Positions 42,626 to 52,193 of a stretch of DNA of 64,000 bases are shown one piece after another. This DNA comes from Qipengyuania nanhaisediminis (GTDB lineage Bacteria; Pseudomonadota; Alphaproteobacteria; Sphingomonadales; Sphingomonadaceae), in assembly GCF_900115585.1 (NCBI RefSeq), contig NZ_FOWZ01000002.1, forward strand, positions 124,001 through 188,000. The letters run 5' to 3'. Numbering within the stretch: the first letter of the stretch is position 1; the number at the start of each line of letters is the position of its first letter. The position numbers were made by a program, and so were the translations under genes. Under the pieces are notes generated by a model. That model did no database searches and was not told the DNA's origin. It worked only from the letters and a program-made list of their open reading frames with translations.

Positions 42626-44683
42626 TCAAGTGATGTCGTCGAGAAACTCGCTCCCAGGATCGACGCCGCTGACGAGCAGTTGATCACGAGCCCTCGTGCA
42701 AGCAACATAGAGCAGATGCCGCTCAGTCTCGTATATGCTTTCCATCTCGGCGACGTCGCCGATTGAGGCTAGCCGGTCAGGGTCCGGGATTACATCTTCG
42801 TCGCATGCCATCACGGCCACCGCCCGATATTCGAGGCCTTTCGCGTCGTGCATCACAGTAACGACTGGCCGCTTGGAAACCCCTGTTGCTGCAACAGCTT
42901 CCGCAGCAGCCTTCCGGGCGCGACCGAGCTGGTCGTGGTTACGGACAAGCAACGCAATCTGATGTGAGGGAATCCCGGACATCATGCACCGTTGCAGCCA
43001 ACCGCTCACAAAATCCCCCTCAGCGTCACTATCTTCAAACAAGTGAACCTCTGGCGTGGGACCATCAAAGATCGACACCGTGCCACGCCGGCCCTCTTCC
43101 ACGCCGTCCAGATCTGTAATCGCAGGCGGAAGCAGACGGTCTGCCATTGCCCTAATCTGGTGCGACGTGCGGTAGTTCACCCGCAGCGAATGACTGCGGC
43201 CTCGAATGTCGAGGCCCAGCTTCGCCCAGCTGAAGGGCAGCCGGAATATGCGCTGCCCGATATCGCCGGCAAGGAAGAGGGCATCGTCTCGCCCCTTCCC
43301 CACCGCGGCGAGGAAGCGGACCTGTGCGACCGTAAGGTCCTGCGCTTCGTCGACGACGACATGTTCGAAGGGGATTTTGCCGCCGTCCTCAAGCCATCCT
43401 GTCAGTTGGTCGTAAATCATTGCACGAGTGACCCAACCGTGCTCGGCCATGCGGGTTCGGACGTGGTCGAATACGGCCCATGCTGCCTCCCGCTGCTTTG
43501 GACCCAGACGGGTGCGGCGACCTATCCTGGGGAGTGTGGCGTAGCTCTCCGGGTCGGTTACGCCCCAAGCATCGACCAGCTCCTGCCATTCTTCTAGCAG
43601 GAATTGCGGTGTAAGGTCGGCGCCAAGGCCTGCCGATACGGCCTCCTCAATTAGCTTCCGTATCTGGCCATGCTCGACAAGATCTGGCTCGCCGAACTGC
43701 TCGCAATAAAGCTCTACCGCAGCTTCACCGATCGGCCGGACTGTAACCCGCTCCCGCAATTCAGGGAGAGCCTGCGTCTGGATTTCGAGCTTCGCGCACA
43801 GGGATTGCGCAAGCTCTGGGGAGAAAGTGGTCAGAAGAACGCGCACGATCTCGCTTTGCTCTGCAAGATGCACGGCGCGATGCAGTGCTACGATGGTCTT
43901 ACCCGTTCCCGCCGACCCGGTAACGCGGGTCGGGCCGGTCACCTTGCGACGCACCAATTCACGCTGCGCCGGATGCAAAAATACTGCCCATTTCTCGAAA
44001 GGGGCATCGAGCGCCGCCTTCAGTTCGTCGACATTGTCGAACACACGGAAGCGGCGCTGTGCGTCGGGATGGGAATAGGGATCGGCTCCCGGTTCGGCCG
44101 GGGTGACAATATGATCCTCAAGCTTCCCACCCGTCGCAAAATCGTAAAGGGCTTCCGCAGCCTCAGCGGGAAGTCGGTCGAATAGAGTATCGATCTCAGC
44201 CTCCGGCATCTCCTGCACTTGGTTCAGCCATTCACGTGGCACGCCGACATCGAGGAGCTGGTCGTCGGTCAACGACCAGAAGGGCTGGACGGACTCTTCA
44301 GTGGTTTCCTTCGCGTCGGAATGGTCGCCGTATTCAGGCTCGGCCCTTTGCTGACCTTCAATCACTTCCACGATCTGCATGGCGCCAGACCGCTCGTGAG
44401 GAATGAATTTGCGCCGCTCGGCCCAGCGATAGGCATCGTTGTGGTGGCCTACATACGCGAGCAGGTTATCGTCGCCGTCGCGCCGAAGAATGATACGCAG
44501 GTCCCGTGAGACGCGCGCCGACCAGACCTTGTCGTCCCCTGCCCTCGTCAGCCGTTCGAGACTTAGACCTGTGCCCTTTGGGTCCATCATCAGATCTACG
44601 GTCGTGATCTTGACCTGCTTCTGCTCTTGGTGGGTGAGCTTCCCAAGTGCCTCTGCGAACGTGGATGCATAGAGGAGTGTCAT
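42626..44683 (-). CDS. RelE/ParE-fold domain fused to UvrD-like superfamily-1 helicase
   Basis: A 685-residue protein, last gene of the restriction operon. Residues 1-95 have the pattern of RelE/ParE-type toxins (YASTFAEALGKLTHQEQKQV, WSARVSRDLRIILRR, YVGHHNDAYRWAERR). The helicase part shows Walker A GSAGTGKTIVALHRA near residue 260, motif II VVVDEAQDLTVAQ, motif III/IV GDIGQRIF and LRVNYRTSHQIR, motif V TVMHDAKGLEYRAV and motif VI VACTRARDQLLVSG. It should be an ATP-driven 3'-5' DNA translocase. It starts 10 bp behind the small basic protein gene, with AGGAG upstream. Whether the RelE-like domain cleaves RNA is unknown; the fusion occurs in other UvrD-like proteins. Confidence 0.85.
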   Translation of the reverse strand: MTLLYASTFAEALGKLTHQEQKQVKITTVDLMMDPKGTGLSLERLTRAGDDKVWSARVSRDLRIILRRDGDDNLLAYVGHHNDAYRWAERRKFIPHERSGAMQIVEVIEGQQRAEPEYGDHSDAKETTEESVQPFWSLTDDQLLDVGVPREWLNQVQEMPEAEIDTLFDRLPAEAAEALYDFATGGKLEDHIVTPAEPGADPYSHPDAQRRFRVFDNVDELKAALDAPFEKWAVFLHPAQRELVRRKVTGPTRVTGSAGTGKTIVALHRAVHLAEQSEIVRVLLTTFSPELAQSLCAKLEIQTQALPELRERVTVRPIGEAAVELYCEQFGEPDLVEHGQIRKLIEEAVSAGLGADLTPQFLLEEWQELVDAWGVTDPESYATLPRIGRRTRLGPKQREAAWAVFDHVRTRMAEHGWVTRAMIYDQLTGWLEDGGKIPFEHVVVDEAQDLTVAQVRFLAAVGKGRDDALFLAGDIGQRIFRLPFSWAKLGLDIRGRSHSLRVNYRTSHQIRAMADRLLPPAITDLDGVEEGRRGTVSIFDGPTPEVHLFEDSDAEGDFVSGWLQRCMMSGIPSHQIALLVRNHDQLGRARKAAAEAVAATGVSKRPVVTVMHDAKGLEYRAVAVMACDEDVIPDPDRLASIGDVAEMESIYETERHLLYVACTRARDQLLVSGVDPGSEFLDDIT

Positions 44684-44693
44684 CGACGTGCTC

Positions 44694-45041
44694 CTAAGTT
44701 TTCTTCTGTTTGGTGACAGGGTCCGTAGATTTGTAAGCGGCTTGTCGTGCCTCTTCTGCGAGGCGAAGTTCCGCCTCAAGGCGTTTCACGTCCTTGCGCG
44801 CTATCATCAACTCCGTCTCCACCCGCTTCACAGTCTTGTCGGACTGTGACCGCCATTGTCTGATCGAGAGGCCTGCGTGGCGGGCTTCTTGAAGCGTCAG
44901 ATGGCCGGAAAACTCCGGATGTTTCCGCTTGATCTTCCGCTTTCCCGCCTTCGTTTTGGCACCAATCTTCTTCCCTATGCCGACAAACGAACCGTGGACA
45001 CCGGCCCATCCTGATCCACCAACTCGCCGTCGACCCGACAT
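44694..45041 (-). CDS. small basic coiled-coil protein of the restriction operon, 115 aa
   Basis: The first 45 residues are Gly/Arg/Lys-rich (GKKIGAKTKAGKRKIKRKHP), probably nucleic-acid binding; the second half is a long charged helix (VKRVETELMIARKDVKRLEA), predicted coiled coil. No family is recognised. It starts 2 bp behind the Mod stop and ends 10 bp before the helicase gene, so it is embedded in the operon and may link the methylase/nuclease complex to the helicase. That link is inferred only from position. Confidence 0.6.
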   Translation of the reverse strand: MSGRRRVGGSGWAGVHGSFVGIGKKIGAKTKAGKRKIKRKHPEFSGHLTLQEARHAGLSIRQWRSQSDKTVKRVETELMIARKDVKRLEAELRLAEEARQAAYKSTDPVTKQKKT

Positions 45042-45043
45042 GT

Positions 45044-48019
45044 CTAAACCTCCAACACCTTCATAACCTCGTCGCCCAGGTGGTTGACCACCTTCACGGC
45101 TACGCGGCCGTCTTTCGGCTTTGCAAACGGCCGCGACCGGACACGGTTGAGGCTATCCCAAGCCTCCTGATCTACCTCGGCCTTCAAGGTCGTCTTCAAC
45201 GCCTTGTAGGGATCGTTCGCGCCGGGGAAGTAGGCGTGGCGGACGAAGAAGCTTTCGTAGTTGTAGTCGGTGTCGATAAACCACACGGCGATGTCGTCGG
45301 CGTCGCCGCTTTCGATCTGGCCGCCCTTATACATATCGACGCCCATCACCTCGATGCTGACCATGCCGTCGCCTTCGACGTGCACCTGAATGTCAGGCTC
45401 GCCGAATACGGTGAACAGGTTGCCTGCGCCGGTATTGGCAAGGTCCGGCATGTGCAGGTCGGGGTTGATACGCGCCTGCAGGACAGTGAGCGGGCCCATC
45501 TTGGTGACTTCACCGGCGTGGGCATCGAAGTTGAAGGCAGCGGCAATCAAGATGTCGAAGCCATTCTCCTGTGCTTCGCGTGCTGCGGCCACGACCTGCG
45601 GGCGCGTGATGGTGCCGTATTCGGGGCCGACGAAGATGGCGGCGCGACGGGTCGGGCCGGCTTCGGTTTCCTCTTCGCCCTCCGCCTCGGTCAGCGATTT
45701 CTGGCGCACGGTGCCCTCGGCGACGATCCATTCGCCGGGCCATAGCTTCATGCTTTCGAAGACGAGCTTGTCGTCTTTGGCGCGCTGCTGGACGCCAGAG
45801 CGCTTGAGATTTTCGAGCACCATCTCGGCAAAGTCGGCGCGTTCGCCGCTCTCGCCTTTCTTCGCCCTGCCCTCGGCAGCCTCGATCTCGTCGAACAGGC
45901 TGTCGTCCACATCCACGGCGGGGACGCGGTGGGGCGAGAGGCTTTCGACCGTAAAGGGCCCGGCCACGCGGACGCGGGACTTATCCTCGTAGGGCTGGTC
46001 GTAGAGATATTCGGTGTCCGCCTTGGCGGCGATGCTGGCGTCAATTTCCTGCTGGCGTTCGATGCGCAGCTTCCACCATTCGGCGTGCAGCTTCTCGCAT
46101 TCCGGGTCGTTCCAAGGATCGACCGGGTGTTCGGGCAGCGTGTCGAGCGTGTAGTCGCGCTCAAGTTCTTCGTTCAGCGTGTTCAGCCACTTCGTGCGGG
46201 TCGCATCGCTGGCGCTCTCGTTGCGCGCCTTCTCCAGCGCCTTGGCGGCATCGTCGGGCCACGGTGCGCCGGGTTCGCGCGGCATGGTCCATTCCTCGAA
46301 GGGCGGCAGGTCGGGATCGGAGCCGTCGCGGCCGCGCATCGCGTTGATTTCGGCGCGCAGGGGTTCGAGCTTTTCCTGATACTCCTCCCAGATCGTGTCG
46401 ATCTCGGCATTGTTGGCGATGCTCTTGAGCGTGATGTGCGGAACGCGTTTGTAGACGAAGCCCTGGCGGATGCGGCCCTGCGTCAGCGTATCGCGCGGCG
46501 GCGTGCGAGTGACCTCGCCTTCCTTCACCTGCCCCTCGCGGCTGTCGGCGAGCAAATACCAGGGATAGCGCGCCCCCATGATCCGCGCCCGGGCGAGCGC
46601 GAGCGCGACCCGGCTCGTGTCGATCGTGATCCAACGCCGTCCCCACTGCTCGGCGACATAGGCGGTGGTGCCCGAACCGCAGGTGGGATCGAGCACCAAA
46701 TCGCCAGGATCGGTGGTCATCAGGATGCAGCGTTCAACCACCTTGCTATTGGTCTGAACGACATAGATTTTGTCGTCAGTGAAGCTGCCCGTGATTGTAT
46801 CGGTCCAGATATTCGTTCGAACCGAGATAGGGAAGTCACCGATATAGCTTCGGAATTGGATCGAACTTCGCGTTTTCTGGATGCGTGAAGCTTTAGCAAC
46901 CCTGCCAAGGTTCTCGTGGCGAACTTTCCAATGACTGCTTCCGCCAGCACGATAGGTTTGATCGCGGAACTCAAATCGATCGTCTTTGCCAGAAGAACCC
47001 GGAGAAATGAGTGATACTAGGCGGTAACGCTTTGGGTTACGGTCATTTGTGTGATCGACAGGAACTACCGTCTCACCATCTTCATCGAGGACCGATCGAT
47101 AAAGATTGATACTACCGATCTCCTCCTTCTCTTTGAAAAGAGGTCGATATTTGACCAATTCGCGATTCCGCGCATACCACAATACTGTGTCGTTTACGGA
47201 AGGCAGCGTCGCACTCGTTGCATACGGGGTCGTTTGAAACAGCACGGAGACGACGAAATTCTCCTCCCCGAACACCTCGTCCATCAGCGCGCGCACGCGG
47301 TGGACGTTCTCGTCGCCGATCTGAACGAAGACGCTGCCACTTTCCGTCAAGAGGTCGCGCGCCACGGTCAGGCGGTCGCGCAGGTATGTAAGGTAGGAGT
47401 GGATGCCGTCCGCCCAGGTATCGCGGAAGGCCTTCACCTGCTCGGGCTCGCGCGTCAGGTGGTCGGCCTTGGCATCCTTCACGTCGCGCGAGGTGGTAGA
47501 CCACTGGAAGTTGGAGTTGAACTTGATGCCATAGGGCGGGTCGATATAGATGCACTGCACCTGGCCCTTCAGCCCCTCGCGCTCGGCCAACGATGCCATC
47601 ACCTTCAGCCCGTCGCCCAGGATCATGCGGTTCGACCAGTGCTGGTCATGCGCGTAGAACTCGGTCCGCGCCTCCGGATCGACGCCGTTGAAATCGGCGA
47701 AAAGATCGGGCGCGTCGTCGGGTTCGCCACGCTGGCTGGCGCGCTTCAGATCCTCGATCAGCGCCTTGGGATGGATTTTCTCCTGGATATAGAGCGGCGG
47801 CGCCTCGACCACGAGGTCTGACCAGTCCGCCACATCCTTCCCCCTCCACACCAGCTGCGGATCGAGATCGCGGTTGCGCCGTTCGTAAGCGACCTCGATC
47901 GGCCGTTTGGTCTCGGCGTCGACGAAGGTTTCGAGTTCCGCCGTGGGCGCGTTCTTGCGCGTCGCCTCGTCGTGGGTGAGCGTTTCGACGCGGAGGGGTT
48001 TCTTGGGTGAGCGGGCCAT
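45044..48019 (-). CDS. mod: type III-like DNA N6-adenine/N4-cytosine methyltransferase (Mod)
   Basis: A 991-residue beta-class methyltransferase, far longer than EcoP15I-type Mod (about 640). The catalytic motif IV DPPYGIKFNSNF (about residue 176) precedes the SAM motif I VLDPTCGSGTTAYVAEQW (about residue 460), the beta-class order; the target-recognition region lies between them. The last 350 residues are an acidic extension with beta-rich segments (AAIFVGPEYGTITRPQVVAA, DDIAVWFIDTDYNYESFFVR) found in Mod proteins paired with BPTD_3080-type nucleases. Its ATG overlaps the stop of the PD-ExK gene (TAATG). Confidence 0.9.
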   Translation of the reverse strand: MARSPKKPLRVETLTHDEATRKNAPTAELETFVDAETKRPIEVAYERRNRDLDPQLVWRGKDVADWSDLVVEAPPLYIQEKIHPKALIEDLKRASQRGEPDDAPDLFADFNGVDPEARTEFYAHDQHWSNRMILGDGLKVMASLAEREGLKGQVQCIYIDPPYGIKFNSNFQWSTTSRDVKDAKADHLTREPEQVKAFRDTWADGIHSYLTYLRDRLTVARDLLTESGSVFVQIGDENVHRVRALMDEVFGEENFVVSVLFQTTPYATSATLPSVNDTVLWYARNRELVKYRPLFKEKEEIGSINLYRSVLDEDGETVVPVDHTNDRNPKRYRLVSLISPGSSGKDDRFEFRDQTYRAGGSSHWKVRHENLGRVAKASRIQKTRSSIQFRSYIGDFPISVRTNIWTDTITGSFTDDKIYVVQTNSKVVERCILMTTDPGDLVLDPTCGSGTTAYVAEQWGRRWITIDTSRVALALARARIMGARYPWYLLADSREGQVKEGEVTRTPPRDTLTQGRIRQGFVYKRVPHITLKSIANNAEIDTIWEEYQEKLEPLRAEINAMRGRDGSDPDLPPFEEWTMPREPGAPWPDDAAKALEKARNESASDATRTKWLNTLNEELERDYTLDTLPEHPVDPWNDPECEKLHAEWWKLRIERQQEIDASIAAKADTEYLYDQPYEDKSRVRVAGPFTVESLSPHRVPAVDVDDSLFDEIEAAEGRAKKGESGERADFAEMVLENLKRSGVQQRAKDDKLVFESMKLWPGEWIVAEGTVRQKSLTEAEGEEETEAGPTRRAAIFVGPEYGTITRPQVVAAAREAQENGFDILIAAAFNFDAHAGEVTKMGPLTVLQARINPDLHMPDLANTGAGNLFTVFGEPDIQVHVEGDGMVSIEVMGVDMYKGGQIESGDADDIAVWFIDTDYNYESFFVRHAYFPGANDPYKALKTTLKAEVDQEAWDSLNRVRSRPFAKPKDGRVAVKVVNHLGDEVMKVLEV

Positions 48020-48903
48020 TAGTTGCGTTCCAGTGGGGCTTGGAAATGTCGGATATCATGCAATCGAAGGAGATCGCGGATTTCACCGGTGATCGGCGTT
48101 TCCGTCACGAGGATTGCTTCGACGTAGCCGTCTTGCCGCACATCCATCGCGGATTGGACGGCGCGATACTTCACGCATTGGAACACGCCCTTGCGGAAAT
48201 CCGCTTCGTTTGAGTCGCGAGACTTCACTTCGAGAACCACCACCCGGTCATCGCAGTAGTAAACCGCGTCAACACGGTCCGCAGAATCCAGTGTCACTTC
48301 GGTCTCCGAGCGGCAATCCACGTAGTCGGTATTGATGAGCGATGGATTGTCCTTCACCCACAAACGAAGCGCTTCATGGTTTGGCCCTTCGCCGATACGA
48401 CCGTATTTCAGGCCATCCTCTTCCGACCCCGCCTTACGACGGCTGCGCTCTGCCGCGATCTCTTCTACCGTGAGCTGTTGGCCAAAGGTGCGCTGGTAAA
48501 GATCGATCCAGTCTTCAGCCGTGTATTCGTAAACCTCGTGCGCTGCGTCGTCGAAGCATTCCTCCCAACGAGGATGATCAGTCCCTTTTTCGCGCAAACC
48601 GGGGATTTCGAACCGGTCCGCCATGTATCCTGCCGCACCATCGCTCGGCAGTCGGGTGCCTTGATTGACCATCAGGACATTCAGGAGCGGAGCCTCGTCG
48701 TCTTCCCATAGGACCCGATCGATCATCGAGCCGACGATGTATCCCATCTTCGGTGAGAAAATGGTGGTGAAGTCGTGTTCGCTCTCCAAGCGATCTTTAC
48801 CCTCCCCATATGTCATGGTGGAGCCATCCAGAGCGACCGCGATCAGCATCCGCATCAAAGGGGCGTGCGCGTATTGCTCTAGGTTCTCATTTGTCGGCTT
48901 CAT
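48019..48903 (-). CDS. predicted PD-(D/E)xK nuclease-like protein of the restriction operon, 294 aa
   Basis: Inserted between res and mod. The C-terminal domain has VDAVYYCDDRVVVLEVKSRD, giving the Asp and the E-x-K of a PD-(D/E)xK nuclease core, followed by FQCVKYRAVQSAM, which provides the usual Gln/Lys helix. The N-terminal 180 residues (NENLEQYAHAPLMRMLIAVA) are unassigned. The ATG at 48903 overlaps the Res stop by 4 bases and its stop overlaps mod by one base, so the three are translationally coupled. It may be a second nuclease or a DNA-end sensor, giving the system two nuclease centres. Confidence 0.7.
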   Translation of the reverse strand: MKPTNENLEQYAHAPLMRMLIAVALDGSTMTYGEGKDRLESEHDFTTIFSPKMGYIVGSMIDRVLWEDDEAPLLNVLMVNQGTRLPSDGAAGYMADRFEIPGLREKGTDHPRWEECFDDAAHEVYEYTAEDWIDLYQRTFGQQLTVEEIAAERSRRKAGSEEDGLKYGRIGEGPNHEALRLWVKDNPSLINTDYVDCRSETEVTLDSADRVDAVYYCDDRVVVLEVKSRDSNEADFRKGVFQCVKYRAVQSAMDVRQDGYVEAILVTETPITGEIRDLLRLHDIRHFQAPLERN

Positions 48904-51900
48904 CCCTGCTCTCCCCCAACCTGATCCAACCAACCCTTGATAACGCCCTCGAACTCGGTCTGGATCGTCCATTTGTCGGTGAACTCGGCAAAGGCCCAGC
49001 GGCCCATGGTGCCGAGATTGTTCACACCCGGCACCCAATAGGTCGCCATCGTTTCAGCCTTGTCCTTGGCGTCCTCGTTGCGGAACCCCTTGATCTCGAC
49101 CACGAGATGGAGCGGATCGTCCGCCCCCTTTCCATCGTCGATTTGCAGGATGAAGTCCGGTCGATATCGGTGTGCCTCGCCCCCAGCGCGATACGGAACT
49201 TCGAAGCCTAGGTTGTGGTTCTTGACCCAAGCCAGCACGCGCGGATGCGCATCGGCGACCCGGCAGAACTCAAGCTCCCAGTCGCTATCCGCAATCGCAT
49301 AATTGATGTGGCATTTCGGACCGGTTTCGTATCGGTCCTGGCTCGTGTTGAAACCGACATGCCGGGTCGAACCTTCCCGGTTGTAGGGATCGAGCATGGC
49401 GATCACGCGGTTGCCACCTTCGGCCCCGCGCGTAATCGCCGCCATAATCCGATCGGCCACCCGGTCGGCAATGTCATAATAGAGCAGCTGCGCTTGCTGA
49501 GTATTCCCTTTGCAGACGAGATGTTCGCTCATCCAGCGGCGCACGATCTTGCGCATTTCCATAATGAGGGCTGGGTTGGGAACCTCGCCATCTTCGGTGA
49601 GACGGCGACGAACGATGCGATCCGCGAGACGTAGCTGAATCGTCGCTGGACGCGTATCCGCCAGATGATCGAGGTTCATCTCGGCCTCTTCGCCCACGAT
49701 CCCTGAGTTCACCGTTTGAGCGGCCCCAACGAGATCAGGCGTTAGCTCCAGCGTCGAGTCATCGGTGAACTCGGCCCGAAGCGTGTCGCGCGGTAATTCG
49801 GTGCGGTATCCCTCGACCCGTGGAAAGCGAATTTCGACGTCGTCGCGCTCCGGGCTGATCGCCTCGACACGCACCATTGGTGGCGGCGGCTTGATCGTGG
49901 CATTTTGGGGCTGCGCCGTAAAGTCGAACGGAATGCCGAAGATGTCGGCGTATTCGACGTCAAAGCGATCCTCATCATTCAACCGGTAGGAAACACGGCG
50001 CAGCGCGCGACCAATTACCTGCTCGCACAGAAGCTGTGTGCCGAACGCGCGGACGCCGAGAACGTGAGTGACCGTATTCGCGTCCCATCCCTCGGTGAGC
50101 ATCGATACCGATACGACACACCGTATGGCTTCGCCCAGCTGACCGGGACGACCGACCGTATTCATGACTTCGCGCAGGATAGCGGTGTCGTCGATCTTCT
50201 CGGCCGCAGCCCGATCGCCAGTGCGCTGAACCAGCTCGTCCTTGAAGCGGGCGATTTCCGGTTCTGCGGCGGCTTTGAATTCGGCACTGATCGCCTCGCC
50301 GCTTTCGATCTGCTGGCTATCGATAAGCAGGGTCCGCATCTTCGGCAGGGCGACGCCGTCCGGGTCGAAATTGCGGAACAGCTTGCAGGCGCCCGCCATG
50401 AGGCGCTTGTTGCCATCCTTGTCCTCGATCTCGTAGCCCGCGATGTAGTCGTGGACGAGCTTGGACGTCGCGGTGTTGTTACAGACGACAATGAAGACCG
50501 GCTCGACGCCGAGGCCGTGCTCCTTCCAGGTTTCGAAGGTCTTCTCGTAATGCCCATAAAGCGCGTCGATCGCGGACAGAAGTTCGTTAGGAAGCTTCTG
50601 CGGATCGTCGAAGCCGGATTTTGCGCGCCCCTTTTTGGGTAGCTTCGTTCCAATATGCTCCCACAGGTTGCGGAACATCGGCGTGTCACCGCCCTCGACA
50701 TTGTCCATGATGGGCACGCGCGGCAACTTGACGATCCCGCACTCGATCGCATCCATGAGCGAGAAATCGCTCATCACCCAGCCGAAGAGCGAGCCTTCCC
50801 GGTAGCCGGAACCGCGCAAGAAAAAGGGCGTGGCAGACAGGTCATAGACCATGTTGAGGCCGAGCGTCCGCTTCACTACTTCCAGCCCGCTGATCCACAG
50901 GCGCGCCGCTTCATTGGCCTCCTTGGCCTCCGCCTTTTCGTCGCCTTTGAGCGCCTTTTCCTCTTCCGGCGATAACGGGCGTTCGCGATAGCAGTGATGC
51001 GCTTCGTCGTTCAGCACGACGATATTCTTCATACCCATTAAGGGTCCGGCCACCCGCCGGAGCATGGAACCGTCGCTCTCCTGCTTGGGCTCGGTCGCCA
51101 AGGCAGCCTGCTGGACCTTGTTGAGACTCACCTCGTCCTTTTTCTTGAAGGAATGGTAGTTGGTTATGACGATCTTTGCCTGCCCCAGATCGCGGAGCAT
51201 ATCCTCAGGCACGATGTGCCGGGTGCTATAATAGCTCTCCGGATCGTTCGGCTGCAGGACACGCAAACGGTCCTTGATGGTGATGCCAGGAGCTACAATC
51301 AGGAAACCCTTGGAAAAGCGCTTGGCGTTGGGATGGCGCACCGCGTTGAGCGTATGCCACGCGATAAGCATGGCCATGACTGTCGTTTTACCCGCGCCCG
51401 TCGCCAGCTTCAGCGCCATACGAACGAGATCAGGGTTCGACGCCTCGTTGGCCGCGAACAGGTGCTCCCAATAACGCTGCGCGGTAGCAAGCTTTGCCTT
51501 GCGTCCTTTGTGCTCCGGCTTGCCTGCCACTTCGGTCAGCCAGATCACGGTTTCGACCGCCTCGATCTGGCAGAAGAACGGCGGAAGCGGCATCTCGCCA
51601 GACCGCCAGTGGCGCAAGAGGCGCGCGGTCGTTGGCGTTACCTGCCACTGGCTTTCGGGAAGCTCCCGCCAGGTATCGACGGCTTGGCGGATACCGTTGA
51701 TGATCTCTGTTGGATCATAAATGTCGCCTTGCGCGTCCGCGAAGATGTCGGCTTGCGCTGCGCTTTTGCCGCGCATGGCTCTGGGCTTCGGTATCGGCGT
51801 GGTGAGATCGCTACGCCGCCTTCCAGTTTCCACCACACCTGTGGGCTGCCCGGCGTCTCCCAGCTGCCAATGGCGATCAGGACGCCTGTATGGCGAGTTA

Positions 51901-51944
51901 AGTATAGGGGAACTGAAAAACGCCTCGCTACTCACCACAGCCAC
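48900..51944 (-). CDS. res: type III-like restriction endonuclease/helicase subunit (Res, BPTD_3080 type)
   Basis: A 1014-residue superfamily-2 helicase-nuclease. Walker A KLATGAGKTTVMAML (about residue 180), motif Ia VAPGITIKDRL, motif II VLNDEAHHCYRERP, motif III VYDLSATPFFLRG and motif VI QVIGRALRRVSY are readable. The C-terminus holds the nuclease: YRPDFILQIDDGKG and VVEIKGFRNEDAKDKAE, a PD-ExK core. Start codon GTG at 51944. Unlike classical type III systems, res precedes mod. Together they should methylate a short site and cleave unmethylated invading DNA after ATP-driven movement. Confidence 0.88.
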   Translation of the reverse strand: MAVVSSEAFFSSPILNSPYRRPDRHWQLGDAGQPTGVVETGRRRSDLTTPIPKPRAMRGKSAAQADIFADAQGDIYDPTEIINGIRQAVDTWRELPESQWQVTPTTARLLRHWRSGEMPLPPFFCQIEAVETVIWLTEVAGKPEHKGRKAKLATAQRYWEHLFAANEASNPDLVRMALKLATGAGKTTVMAMLIAWHTLNAVRHPNAKRFSKGFLIVAPGITIKDRLRVLQPNDPESYYSTRHIVPEDMLRDLGQAKIVITNYHSFKKKDEVSLNKVQQAALATEPKQESDGSMLRRVAGPLMGMKNIVVLNDEAHHCYRERPLSPEEEKALKGDEKAEAKEANEAARLWISGLEVVKRTLGLNMVYDLSATPFFLRGSGYREGSLFGWVMSDFSLMDAIECGIVKLPRVPIMDNVEGGDTPMFRNLWEHIGTKLPKKGRAKSGFDDPQKLPNELLSAIDALYGHYEKTFETWKEHGLGVEPVFIVVCNNTATSKLVHDYIAGYEIEDKDGNKRLMAGACKLFRNFDPDGVALPKMRTLLIDSQQIESGEAISAEFKAAAEPEIARFKDELVQRTGDRAAAEKIDDTAILREVMNTVGRPGQLGEAIRCVVSVSMLTEGWDANTVTHVLGVRAFGTQLLCEQVIGRALRRVSYRLNDEDRFDVEYADIFGIPFDFTAQPQNATIKPPPPMVRVEAISPERDDVEIRFPRVEGYRTELPRDTLRAEFTDDSTLELTPDLVGAAQTVNSGIVGEEAEMNLDHLADTRPATIQLRLADRIVRRRLTEDGEVPNPALIMEMRKIVRRWMSEHLVCKGNTQQAQLLYYDIADRVADRIMAAITRGAEGGNRVIAMLDPYNREGSTRHVGFNTSQDRYETGPKCHINYAIADSDWELEFCRVADAHPRVLAWVKNHNLGFEVPYRAGGEAHRYRPDFILQIDDGKGADDPLHLVVEIKGFRNEDAKDKAETMATYWVPGVNNLGTMGRWAFAEFTDKWTIQTEFEGVIKGWLDQVGGEQG

Positions 51945-52193
51945 CCAATCCCATTTCCAATGAATCTGCTCTCATTTGAGACTCTGCATCCTAGATCCCC
52001 CTTTCCGACTGCCCGATAAAATAACAAAGATCGACCCCCTAACACGGACTTTCCAGATCATGCTCACCGCTAAGTGACCTCGGCTATATTGTTGGGCCTA
52101 AATAGGATTTGACCTCCTGCGCATCTTGCAATCGGTCCGAACTCGTGGCTTTCGTATCAAAACTTTGTGGGAGGCAAAGGGTGGTTCACGATC
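51945..52193. promoter_or_regulatory. divergent intergenic region between res and the two-gene module
   Basis: 249 bp of A/T-richer sequence separates the GTG of res from the ATG of the 359-aa gene. It must carry both promoters; no single box is clear enough to assign. No ORF or long inverted repeat is seen. Confidence 0.45.
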
